Below, piece after piece: positions 20,704-31,128 of a stretch of 64,000 nucleotides of DNA. Made by a program: the position numbers and the translations under genes. Every line of letters starts with the position of its first letter. Within the stretch, counting starts at the first letter, position 1. Location: the NCBI RefSeq assembly GCF_018119395.1, contig NZ_JAGPWD010000006.1, forward strand, positions 62,001 to 126,000. Reading direction: 5' to 3'. This stretch comes from Massilia sp. ZL223. GTDB taxonomy: Bacteria > Pseudomonadota > Gammaproteobacteria > Burkholderiales > Burkholderiaceae_D. The notes under the pieces are model-generated. The model had not been told where the DNA came from. It worked only from the letters and a program-made list of their open reading frames with translations, and did not search any database.

Positions 20704-21510
20704 ATGAATGCAATGACTGAACTGAAGAACGACGACCTCTTGACCATCGCGGGCCGCCAGTACGGCTCGCGCCTGCTGGTCGGCAGCGGCAAGTACCGCG
20801 ACCTGGACCAGACCCGCGAAGCGACCCTGGCGGCCGGCGCGGAAATCATCACCGTGGCGATCCGCCGCGTGAACATCGGCCAGGACCCGAACGCGCCCAG
20901 CCTGCTGGACGTGCTGCCCCCGGGCGAATTCACCATCCTGCCGAATACGGCGGGCTGCTACACCGCCAAGGACGCGGTCTACACCCTGCAAATGGCGCGC
21001 GAACTCCTGAACGGCCACAAGCTGGTCAAGCTGGAAGTGCTGGGCGACGAGAAGACCCTGTTCCCGCACATGCCGGAGACCCTCAAGGCGGCCGAGACCC
21101 TGGTGAAGGACGGCTTCGACGTCATGGTCTACTGCAGCGACGATCCGATCCAGGCGCGCATCCTGCAGGAGATCGGCTGCGTGGCGGTGATGCCGCTGGC
21201 TTCGCTGATCGGCTCGGGCATGGGTATCCTGAATCCGTGGAACCTGCGCCTGGTGATCGAACAGGCTACGGTGCCGGTGCTGGTCGATGCCGGCGTGGGC
21301 ACGGCCTCGGATGCGGCCATCGCCATGGAGCTGGGCTGTGACGGCGTCCTGATGAACACCGCCATCGCCGCTGCCCGGGACCCGGTGCGCATGGCGCGCG
21401 CCATGAAGCACGCGGTGCAGGCCGGCCGCGACGCCTTCCTGGCCGGCCGCATGCCGAAGCGCTTCGCCGCCTCGCCGTCCTCGCCGGTGGAAGGGAAAAT
21501 CACCGGATGA
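20704..21510 (+). CDS. thiG: Thiazole synthase ThiG
   Basis: ThiG (268 residues, TIM barrel) condenses DXP, ThiS-thiocarboxylate and dehydroglycine to the thiazole phosphate. The Schiff-base lysine is in [52 protein letters not shown] and GVLMNTAIA are diagnostic. An AAAGGAG site precedes the ATG. The stop overlaps the next start as ATGA. Confidence 0.96.
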   Translation: MNAMTELKNDDLLTIAGRQYGSRLLVGSGKYRDLDQTREATLAAGAEIITVAIRRVNIGQDPNAPSLLDVLPPGEFTILPNTAGCYTAKDAVYTLQMARELLNGHKLVKLEVLGDEKTLFPHMPETLKAAETLVKDGFDVMVYCSDDPIQARILQEIGCVAVMPLASLIGSGMGILNPWNLRLVIEQATVPVLVDAGVGTASDAAIAMELGCDGVLMNTAIAAARDPVRMARAMKHAVQAGRDAFLAGRMPKRFAASPSSPVEGKITG

Positions 21511-22247
21511 GCGCCAACGTGCTCGTGTTCGCCGGGCTCGATCCCGGCGGCGGGGCCGGCCTGGCCGCGGACATCCTGGCGATCGCGGCCCAGGGCGCGC
21601 ATGCGCTGCCGGTCGCGACCACCTTGACCGCGCAGGACAACAACCGCGTGTTCGAGGTGGAGCCGGTGGCCAGCAGCATGGTGCTGCGCCAGGCCGATCC
21701 GCTCATCAGGAGCTGCTGGATCGATGCGGTCAAGATCGGCATCCCGGGCAGCGCGGCCAATGCCGAGGCGATCGCCGTCGTGGTGCGCCGCCTGCGCGAG
21801 CGCAATCCCGGCCTGCCGGTGGTGCTCGACCCGGTGCTGGCCAGCGGCCACGGCCAAGCGCTGGGGCGGGGCGATCCGGCCGCTGCTTTACGCGAACTGC
21901 TGGCCCTGGCCACGATCGCGGTGCCCAACCTGCCGGAAGCGGCCGCGCTGGGCGAACTGCCCTGCGAGCACGTGCTGGTCACCGGCGGCCACACGGACGG
22001 CAACCTGGTCGTCAACCGCTGGCTGCGCGGCGGCGCCGACATCCGCAGCTGGGGCTGGCCGCGCCTGCCCCATGAATATCACGGCAGCGGCTGCACCCTG
22101 GCCGCCGCCATCGCGGCGCGCCTGGCCCTGGGCGACGAGATGGAAGCCGCGCTGTCGCGCGCCCAGGCCTATACCTACCGCACCCTGGACCAGGCCTTCG
22201 CCATCGCACCGGGGCAGCGCATTCCGCGCCGCATCCTCACCCCCTGA
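21507..22247 (+). CDS. thiD: Hydroxymethylpyrimidine/phosphomethylpyrimidine kinase ThiD
   Basis: The 246-residue ribokinase-fold enzyme phosphorylates HMP and [20 protein letters not shown] is the substrate-binding N-terminus. [10 protein letters not shown] and the anion-hole/base motif [16 protein letters not shown] (residues near 192-207) are clear. At 246 residues it is slightly shorter than E. coli ThiD but matches a compact form seen within other Burkholderiales thi operons. It overlaps thiG by four bases. Confidence 0.9.
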   Translation: MSANVLVFAGLDPGGGAGLAADILAIAAQGAHALPVATTLTAQDNNRVFEVEPVASSMVLRQADPLIRSCWIDAVKIGIPGSAANAEAIAVVVRRLRERNPGLPVVLDPVLASGHGQALGRGDPAAALRELLALATIAVPNLPEAAALGELPCEHVLVTGGHTDGNLVVNRWLRGGADIRSWGWPRLPHEYHGSGCTLAAAIAARLALGDEMEAALSRAQAYTYRTLDQAFAIAPGQRIPRRILTP

Positions 22248-22258
22248 AAGGATTTTTT

Positions 22259-22873
22259 ATGCGAGGCTTATATTTGGTCACGCCCAACTGGGACGACACC
22301 GAGCGCCTGCTCGCCCTCACCGACAGCGCGCTGGCCGCAGGCGCCGCGCTGGTCCAGTACCGGCACAAGGACGCCAGCGCGGCGTTGCGCGCGGAGCAGG
22401 CGCAAGCCCTGCTGGCGCTGTGCCGCCGGCGCGGCCGGCAGCTGGTCGTCAACGACCACCTCGACCTCTGCCGCGATATCGATGCCGACGGCGTGCACGT
22501 CGGCCACACCGACATGGCGGTGGCGCAGGCGCGTGCGCTGCTGGGCAAGGACAAGATCGTCGGCGCTTCCTGCTACGGCGAGCTGGACCTGGCGCTGTCG
22601 GCCCAGGATGCGGGCGCCAGCTACGTGGCCTTCGGCGGTTTCTATCCTTCGCCGGTCAAGAAATACAGCTTCGTGACCCCGCCCGAGCTGCTCGACCGTG
22701 CGCGCGAAAAGATCGGTGTGCCCATCGTGGTCATCGGCGGCATGACGCCCGCCAACGCCGCGCCGCTGGTGGCGCTCGGGGCCGACATGGTGGCGGCGAT
22801 CACCAGCGTGTACGGGGCCGACGATCCCGCCGCGGCCGTACGCGCATTCGGACTCCTGTTCGAGGCGCGCTGA
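22259..22873 (+). CDS. thiE: Thiamine-phosphate synthase ThiE
   Basis: ThiE (204 residues, TIM barrel) joins HMP-PP and thiazole phosphate to thiamine phosphate. Family motifs are LVQYRHKDAS, VNDHLDLCRDIDADGVHVG, YVAFGGFYPSPVKK and VIGGMTPANA. An AAAGGA site lies 7 bases before the ATG. It is the last gene of the thiC operon. No thiO or thiH, needed to make dehydroglycine, is present here. Confidence 0.95.
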   Translation: MRGLYLVTPNWDDTERLLALTDSALAAGAALVQYRHKDASAALRAEQAQALLALCRRRGRQLVVNDHLDLCRDIDADGVHVGHTDMAVAQARALLGKDKIVGASCYGELDLALSAQDAGASYVAFGGFYPSPVKKYSFVTPPELLDRAREKIGVPIVVIGGMTPANAAPLVALGADMVAAITSVYGADDPAAAVRAFGLLFEAR

Positions 22874-22914
22874 ACCTACAATAGGCGCATCGAGACTTTC
22901 GCCTGTACAAAGCC

Positions 22915-23625
22915 ATGCGACTCACGCGCCTGTTCATCCATACCCGGCATCATCCGTCCGCGATCCTGCTCATGGTCCAGCTGACCGGGATGCTGCTGTA
23001 TCCCTTCATCGAGCCTTCGCCCGATAGCCACGTGGCCTTCAATGCCTTCGGCATCCTGGTGCTGGCGTTTACGATCCGCATGGTGCGCCGCACGCCGGGC
23101 GAAACCGGGATCAGCGTGGCGCTGGCCGTGCCGATCATCATCTTGCTGGTGCTGCAGTCGCTGTTCGACATGCCTGGACTGCTGCGCTGGTCGTCCGGCC
23201 TCGAGGCCTTGTTTTACCTGTATGCGGCCGGGAGCCTGGTGGCCTACATGATGGAGGACCAGCGCGCCACCACCGACGAACTGTTCGCGGCAGCCGCCAC
23301 CTTCACCTTGCTGGCCTGGGGCTTCACCCACCTCTACATTTTGGTGCAGGAGCTGCAGCCGGGCACCTACGCTGCCGCCGTCAACGCCGCGGCGCCGCGC
23401 ACCTGGACCGAATTGAATTACCTGAGCTTCGCGCTGCTGTCGAGTACCGGCATCGGCGACGTGATTCCTCTCACGCCGCACGCAAGGGCGCTGGCCAGCG
23501 TCGAGATGCTGGTCGGGCTGATGTACCTGGCGGCGGTGGTGGCGCGCCTGATCGGTTTCACGACGACCAGCAAGGTTGCGCGCCGCCGGGGTAGGGACGC
23601 GGACGACACCTGGGACCAGGATTGA
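22915..23625 (+). CDS. Two-helix-pore ion channel family protein with atypical filter
   Basis: The 236-residue membrane protein has about five or six helices. A C-terminal pore module includes a pore helix (TELNYLSFALLSS), the filter-like TGIGD at residues 178-182 and a last membrane helix (SVEMLVGLMYLAAVVARLIG). Potassium channels carry TVGYGD; here the filter is one residue shorter and lacks the Tyr, so selectivity cannot be assumed. It has no obvious ligand domain. The GNAT gene follows immediately. Confidence 0.82.
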   Translation: MRLTRLFIHTRHHPSAILLMVQLTGMLLYPFIEPSPDSHVAFNAFGILVLAFTIRMVRRTPGETGISVALAVPIIILLVLQSLFDMPGLLRWSSGLEALFYLYAAGSLVAYMMEDQRATTDELFAAAATFTLLAWGFTHLYILVQELQPGTYAAAVNAAAPRTWTELNYLSFALLSSTGIGDVIPLTPHARALASVEMLVGLMYLAAVVARLIGFTTTSKVARRRGRDADDTWDQD

Positions 23626-23669
23626 CGGATAGAATGGGATTTTCCATTCTTAGAAGGCTTCCCGTGGAC

Positions 23670-24182
23670 ATGCCCACCGCATCGCTACTCATTCGCCGCT
23701 TCCAGGCCCACGAATGGCCGGCCTATCGCGCGATCCGCCTGCGCTCGCTGGGCGATGCGCCGGACGCCTTCGGCAGCACGCTGGAGGCGGAGCAGGCCTA
23801 TCCCGACGATACCTGGTCCGGACGGCTGGCGCGTTCCGAGGTGTCGGGCATCGATTGTCCGCTGGCGGCGGAGCTCGACGGGCAGCTGGTCGGGCTGACC
23901 TGGGCCAAGGTGGATGGCGAGGATCCCTTGCTCGTCAACCTGTTCCAGATGTGGGTGGCGCCGGAGGCGCGCGGACGGCGCGTGGCGGCGGCTTTGCTGG
24001 ATGAGGCGATTGCCTGGGCCAGGGCACGCGGTGCGCGGGCGATGCGGCTGGGTGTCGAGTGCGGGAATGCTGCAGCTCTGCGTTTGTACGAGAACGCAGG
24101 GTTCCGGGATGTCGGGGTGCGCGAGCCGATGCGGCCGGGGTCGGAGCTGGTTGAGCAGAGGATGTGGTTGGATTTGCTGTAG
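23670..24182 (+). CDS. GNAT family N-acetyltransferase
   Basis: The protein (about 170 residues) has the GNAT fold. LVNLFQMWVAPEARGRRVAAALL contains the acetyl-CoA binding R-x-x-G/A segment, and ALRLYENAGFRDVGVR is the C-terminal GNAT signature. The acceptor is unknown. Starts are ambiguous: ATG 23670, GTG 23664 (AAGG upstream), or TTG 23622 overlapping the channel stop. The ATG was kept because homology begins about there. It ends just before a palindromic repeat shared with the convergent protease gene. Confidence 0.85.
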   Translation: MPTASLLIRRFQAHEWPAYRAIRLRSLGDAPDAFGSTLEAEQAYPDDTWSGRLARSEVSGIDCPLAAELDGQLVGLTWAKVDGEDPLLVNLFQMWVAPEARGRRVAAALLDEAIAWARARGARAMRLGVECGNAAALRLYENAGFRDVGVREPMRPGSELVEQRMWLDLL

Positions 24183-24196
24183 CGGTTTGCATGTAG

Positions 24197-24251
24197 AACT
24201 TAGGTTCCGGCCAAGGGGGACTCGGCGTCCCCCTCGGCCGGAACCCAAGTT
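24197..24251. repeat. Palindromic repeat (family copy 3) between convergent genes
   Basis: A near-perfect long hairpin: AACTTAGGTTCCGGCC, AAGGGGGAC, a short TCGGC loop, then GTCCCCCTCGGCCGGAACC and AAGTT. It uses the GGGGGAC version of the inner fold, like copies 2 and 6, and sits between the GNAT gene and the convergent protease terminator. Confidence 0.88.
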
Positions 24252-24265
24252 TCTAAGCGCACCAC

Positions 24266-24295
24266 AAAAAAAAAGGACGCCGAAGCGTCCTTTTT
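24266..24295. terminator. Bidirectional intrinsic terminator of protease copy 1
   Basis: The stem GGACGC/GCGTCC around CGAA (24275-24290) is flanked by a run of A on the left and T on the right, so it can terminate both the leftward protease gene and rightward transcription. Its core is shared with the terminator of copy 2. Confidence 0.88.
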
Positions 24296-24315
24296 GTCCT
24301 GCTCGAAGAGCCGGA

Positions 24316-25881
<1,566 letters not shown>

Positions 25882-25948
25882 GAATCTTCTCCGTAAGAAT
25901 ACTTATGGTTATCCGGGCAAAGGGCCGCGGGGGATCGTTGTCTCCACA

Positions 25949-25966
25949 CACATGTGTACACATGTG
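25949..25966. promoter_or_regulatory. 18-bp perfect palindrome at the expected start point of protease copy 1
   Basis: CACATGTGTACACATGTG is its own reverse complement. It starts about 9 bases downstream of the -10 on the leftward strand, so it covers roughly +1 to +18, an ideal repressor site. The matching region of copy 2 (27752-27776) has only the degenerate half-sites CCACACTTG and CACATGTGG. Confidence 0.6.
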
Positions 25967-25974
25967 ATCAGTCC

Positions 25975-26004
25975 AGTGTATTTCGAAAACTTCTACCTAA
26001 GCAA
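25975..26004 (-). promoter_or_regulatory. Promoter of protease copy 1
   Basis: Read on the minus strand, TTGCTT (26004-25999), an 18-bp spacer, then TACACT (25980-25975). The same arrangement with TTGCAT and TACACT precedes copy 2. Conservation between the duplicates within otherwise diverged sequence supports it. Confidence 0.65.
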
Positions 26005-26075
26005 ACAACTCATCAATCGTGTGGATGAAAACAGACTCATCAGGACAACATTGTTCTTCCAGGACATGAGTTGCC

Positions 26076-26109
26076 AATAAAGAAGGACGCCGTAGCGTCC
26101 TTCTTTATT
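26076..26109. terminator. Bidirectional intrinsic terminator of protease copy 2
   Basis: Two perfect 15-base arms, AATAAAGAAGGACGC and GCGTCCTTCTTTATT, around CGTA. The A-rich and T-rich outer arms make it functional in both directions. It also insulates the copy 1 promoter from copy 2 transcription. Confidence 0.9.
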
Positions 26110-26123
26110 CACTACGGGCAGAA

Positions 26124-27689
<1,566 letters not shown>

Positions 27690-27784
27690 GAATCTTCTCC
27701 GTATTGATACTTATTGTTTAAGCCCGCAGCTCGTGGCCACGGACGATGTCTCCACACTTGTAAATATGCACATGTGGTAAATCC

Positions 27785-27814
27785 AGTGTATTTGGAAAAG
27801 TTCTGTATATGCAA
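27785..27814 (-). promoter_or_regulatory. Promoter of protease copy 2
   Basis: On the minus strand, TTGCAT (27814-27809), an 18-bp spacer and TACACT (27790-27785), matching the copy 1 promoter in spacing and -10. The leader to the ATG is about 90 nt, and TACGGAGAAGATTC before the start codon gives a good ribosome site. Confidence 0.65.
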
Positions 27815-27921
27815 TCAACATTTCAATTGTGTGTACACGAAATGTAACAACTATGTAACGCACTGTTGATTCCGCGCAAGATTTGTGCTGCATGCTATTC
27901 TTTTTCTCAAGCACCATTTTT

Positions 27922-27965
27922 AGACGGCGCCGGCTGGCCGCAGCGCCGCATGGCCGTCTGTTTTT
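27922..27965 (+). terminator. Intrinsic terminator in the leader of the ANTAR regulator gene (candidate attenuator)
   Basis: AGACGGC (27922-27928) pairs with GCCGTCT (27953-27959), with further GGCGC/GCGCC pairing inside, followed by GTTTTT. It ends 15 bases before the start codon, just ahead of the AGGAG site. No plus-strand gene ends upstream within 3.7 kb, so it can only act on the regulator mRNA. Confidence 0.7.
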
Positions 27966-27980
27966 CATAGGAGAACAAGC

Positions 27981-28619
27981 ATGGAAACCCCGGCCGTGGT
28001 GCGTCGCCTGGTCCTGATCGTCGACGACGACACCTTGCTGCGCGAGTACCTTGGCGAGGTGTTGCGCCACGCCGGTTACGACACAATTGAGGCCGGCACC
28101 TCGGCCCAGGCGCTGCGCGCGATTGAAGAGCGCGGGCGCGATGTGGCCTTGGCCATGCTCGACATCGCCATGCCCGGCATGTCGGGGCTGGAGCTGGCGC
28201 GCCTGCTGCGCGAAGAAACCGATATTCCCTTCCTGTTCCTGTCCGCCAACGACGATGCCGATTCTGCACGCGCGGCGGCAGAGGCGGGCGCGGTCGGCTA
28301 TGTCGTCAAGCCGGTCGATGCGCCGCGCCTGCTGGCCGCCTTCGAAGCGGCGCTGGCGCGCGGCGACGACATCCGGCGCCTGCGCCGCAGCGAAGCCAGC
28401 CTGACGTCGGCCCTGGCGGCCGGGCGCGAGACCAGCATCGCCGTCGGCGTGCTGATGGCGCGTTTCCACATCGACCGCCAGCTCGCCTTCGACGTGCTGC
28501 GCGACCAGGCCCGTTCGCAGCGGCGCAAGCTGAGCGAGGTCGCCGAGCAGATTCTGAGCGCCGAGGAAACCATGAACACCCTGCACGGCGCCATCGCCGA
28601 ACGGCTGCGCGCCCGGTAA
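27981..28619 (+). CDS. ANTAR-domain response regulator (RNA-binding antiterminator)
   Basis: The 212-residue protein has a receiver domain with acidic residues 15-17 (VDDD), phosphoacceptor Asp61 (AMLDIAMPGMSG) and Lys110. A short coiled linker leads to an ANTAR domain at about 150-195 (IAVGVLMARFHID, FDVLRDQARSQRRKLSEVA). ANTAR proteins bind paired hairpins in nascent RNA and prevent termination. The family usually works with a sensor kinase, none of which is adjacent. ATAGGAG precedes the ATG, and a terminator sits in its own leader. Neighbours are unrelated: the protease genes and formaldehyde dehydrogenase. Confidence 0.92.
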   Translation: METPAVVRRLVLIVDDDTLLREYLGEVLRHAGYDTIEAGTSAQALRAIEERGRDVALAMLDIAMPGMSGLELARLLREETDIPFLFLSANDDADSARAAAEAGAVGYVVKPVDAPRLLAAFEAALARGDDIRRLRRSEASLTSALAAGRETSIAVGVLMARFHIDRQLAFDVLRDQARSQRRKLSEVAEQILSAEETMNTLHGAIAERLRAR

Positions 28620-28738
28620 ATACAGGCTTTCTTTCCAGCTATGCGGCGCACGCGCGTGCGCCAGCCTTGTTATCATGTCCAACTTTATGGTTCGACAAGT
28701 CGGACCGCTCATCCATTCTTGAGTCACAGGAAGAGAAC

Positions 28739-29845
28739 ATGAAAACCAAGGCAGCAATTGCATGGAAGGCGGGCCATCCGCTGACGATCGAGGAAGTCGA
28801 GCTCGAAGGTCCGAAGGCGGGCGAAGTGCTGGTCGAAGTCAAGGCCACGGGCATTTGCCACACCGACTACTACACCTTGTCGGGTGCCGATCCGGAAGGC
28901 ATTTTCCCGGCCATCCTCGGCCATGAGGGGGCGGGCGTGGTGGTCGATGTCGGCCCCGGCGTGACCAGCCTGCGCAAGGACGACCACGTCATTCCGCTCT
29001 ACACGCCCGAATGCCGCCAGTGCAAGTTCTGCCTGTCGCAGAAGACCAATTTGTGCCAGGCCATCCGCTCCACCCAGGGCCGCGGCCTGATGCCGGACGC
29101 GACCTCCCGCTTTTCGCTGGACGGCAAGCCGATCTACCACTACATGGGCACGTCGACCTTCTCGAACTACATCGTGGTTCCTGAAATCGCGCTGGCCAAG
29201 GTGCGCTCGGACGCGCCTTTCGACAAGATCTGCTACATCGGCTGCGGCGTGACCACCGGCATCGGCGCCGTGATCTTCACCGCCAAGGTGGAGGCGGGCG
29301 CCAACGTGGTCGTGTTCGGCCTGGGCGGCATCGGCCTGAACGTGATCCAGGCGGCCAAGATGGTCGGCGCCGACAAGATCATCGGCGTAGACCTGAACCC
29401 GGAACGCGAAGCCATGGCGCGCAAGTTCGGCATGACCCACTTCATCAACCCGACCAAGGTCGAGAACGTGGTCGACAGCATCGTCCAGCTGACCGATGGC
29501 GGCGCGGACTACAGCTTCGAGTGCGTGGGCAACGTCAACACCATGCGCCAGGCACTGGAGTGCTGCCACAAGGGCTGGGGCCAGTCGATCATCATCGGCG
29601 TGGCGGCCGCCGGGCAGGAAATCTCGACCCGGCCGTTCCAGCTGGTCACCGGGCGCGTGTGGAAGGGATCGGCCTTCGGCGGCGCGCGCGGACGCACCGA
29701 CGTGCCGCGCATCGTCGACTGGTACATGGAAAACAAGATCAATATCGACGACCTGATCACCCACCACCTGCCGCTCGAGCGCATCAACGAAGGCTTCGAC
29801 CTGATGAAATCGGGCGAGTCGATCCGCTCGGTCGTCGTCTTCTAA
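28739..29845 (+). CDS. frmA: S-(hydroxymethyl)glutathione dehydrogenase / class III alcohol dehydrogenase
   Basis: This 368-residue zinc enzyme oxidises the formaldehyde-glutathione adduct with NAD. Catalytic zinc ligands include Cys40 (GICHTDYYTL) and His62-Glu63 (GHEGAG). The structural zinc site is CRQCKFC with a later Cys (residues 92, 95, 98, 106). The Rossmann motif is GLGGIGLNVIQAA, and IIGVDLNP gives NAD preference. Length is typical. An AGGAAGAG site precedes the ATG. An IS1595-type element is inserted with its target duplication overlapping the TAA stop, so any original downstream partner (often fghA) is not adjacent. Confidence 0.96.
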   Translation: MKTKAAIAWKAGHPLTIEEVELEGPKAGEVLVEVKATGICHTDYYTLSGADPEGIFPAILGHEGAGVVVDVGPGVTSLRKDDHVIPLYTPECRQCKFCLSQKTNLCQAIRSTQGRGLMPDATSRFSLDGKPIYHYMGTSTFSNYIVVPEIALAKVRSDAPFDKICYIGCGVTTGIGAVIFTAKVEAGANVVVFGLGGIGLNVIQAAKMVGADKIIGVDLNPEREAMARKFGMTHFINPTKVENVVDSIVQLTDGGADYSFECVGNVNTMRQALECCHKGWGQSIIIGVAAAGQEISTRPFQLVTGRVWKGSAFGGARGRTDVPRIVDWYMENKINIDDLITHHLPLERINEGFDLMKSGESIRSVVVF

Positions 29846-29851
29846 CTCCTT
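29844..29851. repeat. Left target-site duplication of the IS1595-family element
   Basis: AACTCCTT, eight bases, overlapping the last two bases of the frmA stop. Its partner at 30912-30919 differs at one position. Eight bases is the usual duplication length for IS1595 elements. Confidence 0.75.
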
Positions 29852-30911
29852 GGCGCTGTCGCTGTTACGTGTGGAAGAGGCCCATCGCCGCTCGTAGGAA
29901 TCGCTCAGGCGAAGCGATGCGCGCGCCGTCCAGCGCCCATTGCCAGCCCAGGTAGTTCGGCAGGTAACGCGAGGCGACGCCGTGAAAGCGCGCCAGCCAT
30001 TGCCGGAAGCGTCGGTGGTAGGCGTTCACGTTTTGTACATGGATCGCTCCGCGTACGCGCTCGCCGGCGCGCAGGTTGACGCATTCGTGAGAAATGCCGG
30101 CTTCGCGCGCGAAGGCCCGGTAGGCGGCATGCGCATCGGTCACCAGCAGCACGTCCGGATCGAGCACGGGCAGTAGATGCCGGAACAACTGCTTCTTCGT
30201 CACCGCGCCCCGGCCGGTGATGAAATCGTGTGTTTGCCCGGTGCGGTCGCGGGCAACGAGGACGCAAACATGCTCGTGCGAGATGCCGCGCGTGGAGGCC
30301 ACCCCACCGCGCCGGCGCGCCGGGCGGTTCAGCTGGCGCGAGCCCTTTTGCGATTCGAGCAGGAACAGCTCGTCGGCTTCGGCAATGCCGTTCAGGCGCT
30401 GCGGCCTGTCGTGTTTGGCAAGCTCCAGGAAGCGGTGACGCCAGCGAAAGCTCGTGTTCCGGTGCACGCCGACTGCCTTGGCCGCCGCGCGGACGCTGTT
30501 GGCGTCCAGCATCTTGTCGAGGTAATCGAGCCATTTGGCGCGATGGCGCAGGCGCGACAGCGGCGTGCCGCTCAGGGCAGTAAAGGTTTTGCCGCACGCG
30601 CGGCATCGATAGCGCTGCAGGCCGCGGTTCCGGCCATGCCGATACGGCCGCTCGGCCTTGCACGCTGGGCAGCAGGGCGCCGGCCCGTCCATTCCTTCGA
30701 TCGCTTCGCAGAGCCGGTCTAGTCCGAGCGCCGGCGTCAGTATCTCCAGGAGTCTGCCGCGCTGATTTTTGGACAGCAGCGGCAGTTGCCGCAACCACTT
30801 CGTGAATCGCCTGCCTTCCATTTCCACCCTCCGCCGTCGACGTCGATTAACGACACTTGGACAAGGACGGAACTCGGCAGTTCAATTTCTACACTTAACG
30901 CGGACAGCGCC
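29852..30911 (-). mobile_element. Complete IS1595-family insertion sequence, 1060 bp
   Basis: Terminal inverted repeats GGCGCTGTCGCTGTTACGTG (left) and, read inwards from the right end, GGCGCTGTCCGCGTTAAGTG agree at 16 of 20 positions. They enclose a single transposase gene on the minus strand. Near-identical 8-bp flanks (AACTCCTT and AATTCCTT) are the target duplication. The element looks intact; the single mismatch in the duplication suggests the insertion is not very recent. Confidence 0.88.
29865..30827 (-). CDS. IS1595-family transposase
   Basis: The 320-residue protein has an N-terminal zinc ribbon (CPACKAE ... CRACGKTF), a helix-turn-helix-like segment (SVRAAAKAVGVHRNTSFRWRH split over residues 109-129) and a DDE-type ISXO2-like catalytic domain. 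Acidic positions are in EADELFLLES and LLVTDAHAAYRAF, and the third position is in HVQNVNAYHRRFRQWL, where Asn replaces the usual Glu, as in several IS1595 groups. It is full length without frameshifts. The start MEMEGRRF has a good upstream context near the right terminal repeat. Confidence 0.92.
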   Translation of the reverse strand: MEMEGRRFTKWLRQLPLLSKNQRGRLLEILTPALGLDRLCEAIEGMDGPAPCCPACKAERPYRHGRNRGLQRYRCRACGKTFTALSGTPLSRLRHRAKWLDYLDKMLDANSVRAAAKAVGVHRNTSFRWRHRFLELAKHDRPQRLNGIAEADELFLLESQKGSRQLNRPARRRGGVASTRGISHEHVCVLVARDRTGQTHDFITGRGAVTKKQLFRHLLPVLDPDVLLVTDAHAAYRAFAREAGISHECVNLRAGERVRGAIHVQNVNAYHRRFRQWLARFHGVASRYLPNYLGWQWALDGARIASPERFLRAAMGLFHT

Positions 30912-30919
30912 AATTCCTT
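30912..30919. repeat. Right target-site duplication of the IS1595-family element
   Basis: AATTCCTT, matching the left flank AACTCCTT at seven of eight positions. The following 209 bp before the M56 gene hold a GC-rich hairpin (GCCTGCGC/GCGCAGGC near 30928-30955), perhaps the displaced frmA terminator, and no credible gene. Confidence 0.72.
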
Positions 30920-31073
30920 CCCCCTCGGCCTGCGCAGCGTTTCCCGCGCAGGCCGCTTCCTTCCGCTCTGTTCCGCATTTTCGACGGTCTGTCGCACCGC
31001 AATGGCGTCCGTACGCCCGCATCCCTACAGTGCATCCATGGGCGGCTTCGCACGCCTCGATGTAGAAAAAAAG

Positions 31074-31107
31074 TTCTAGACAAAAGAATCTAGACAAATT
31101 ATTCTAG
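31074..31107 (+). promoter_or_regulatory. Tandem TCTAGACAAA motifs before the M56 peptidase gene
   Basis: TCTAGACAAA occurs at 31075-31084 and again at 31089-31098, and TTCTAG at 31102-31107. The spacing is 14 bp, and AGAAT/ATTCT arms give dyad symmetry. The AT-rich block ends 21 bases before the ATG and looks like an operator overlapping the promoter, comparable in position to BlaI-type sites although the sequence differs. Confidence 0.45.
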
Positions 31108-31128
31108 TTTCAACGTGAAGGAGAAGCG

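Noticed and set aside
27881..27895. GCGCA-AGATT-TGTGC near 27875-27889 as one hairpin of an ANTAR target
   Set aside because: The loop has five bases and lacks the A1/G4 hexaloop pattern, and no second hairpin of the pair is evident.
30845..30875. An alternative right end for the IS1595 element near ACGACACTTGG
   Set aside because: It shares only a short TGTCG core with the left end and has no matching flank. The end at 30911 gives 16/20 terminal repeat identity and a 7/8 target duplication.
30882..31097. Short open frames between the IS element and the M56 gene
   Set aside because: They overlap each other on both strands, cross the IS end, lack ribosome sites and show no coding pattern.
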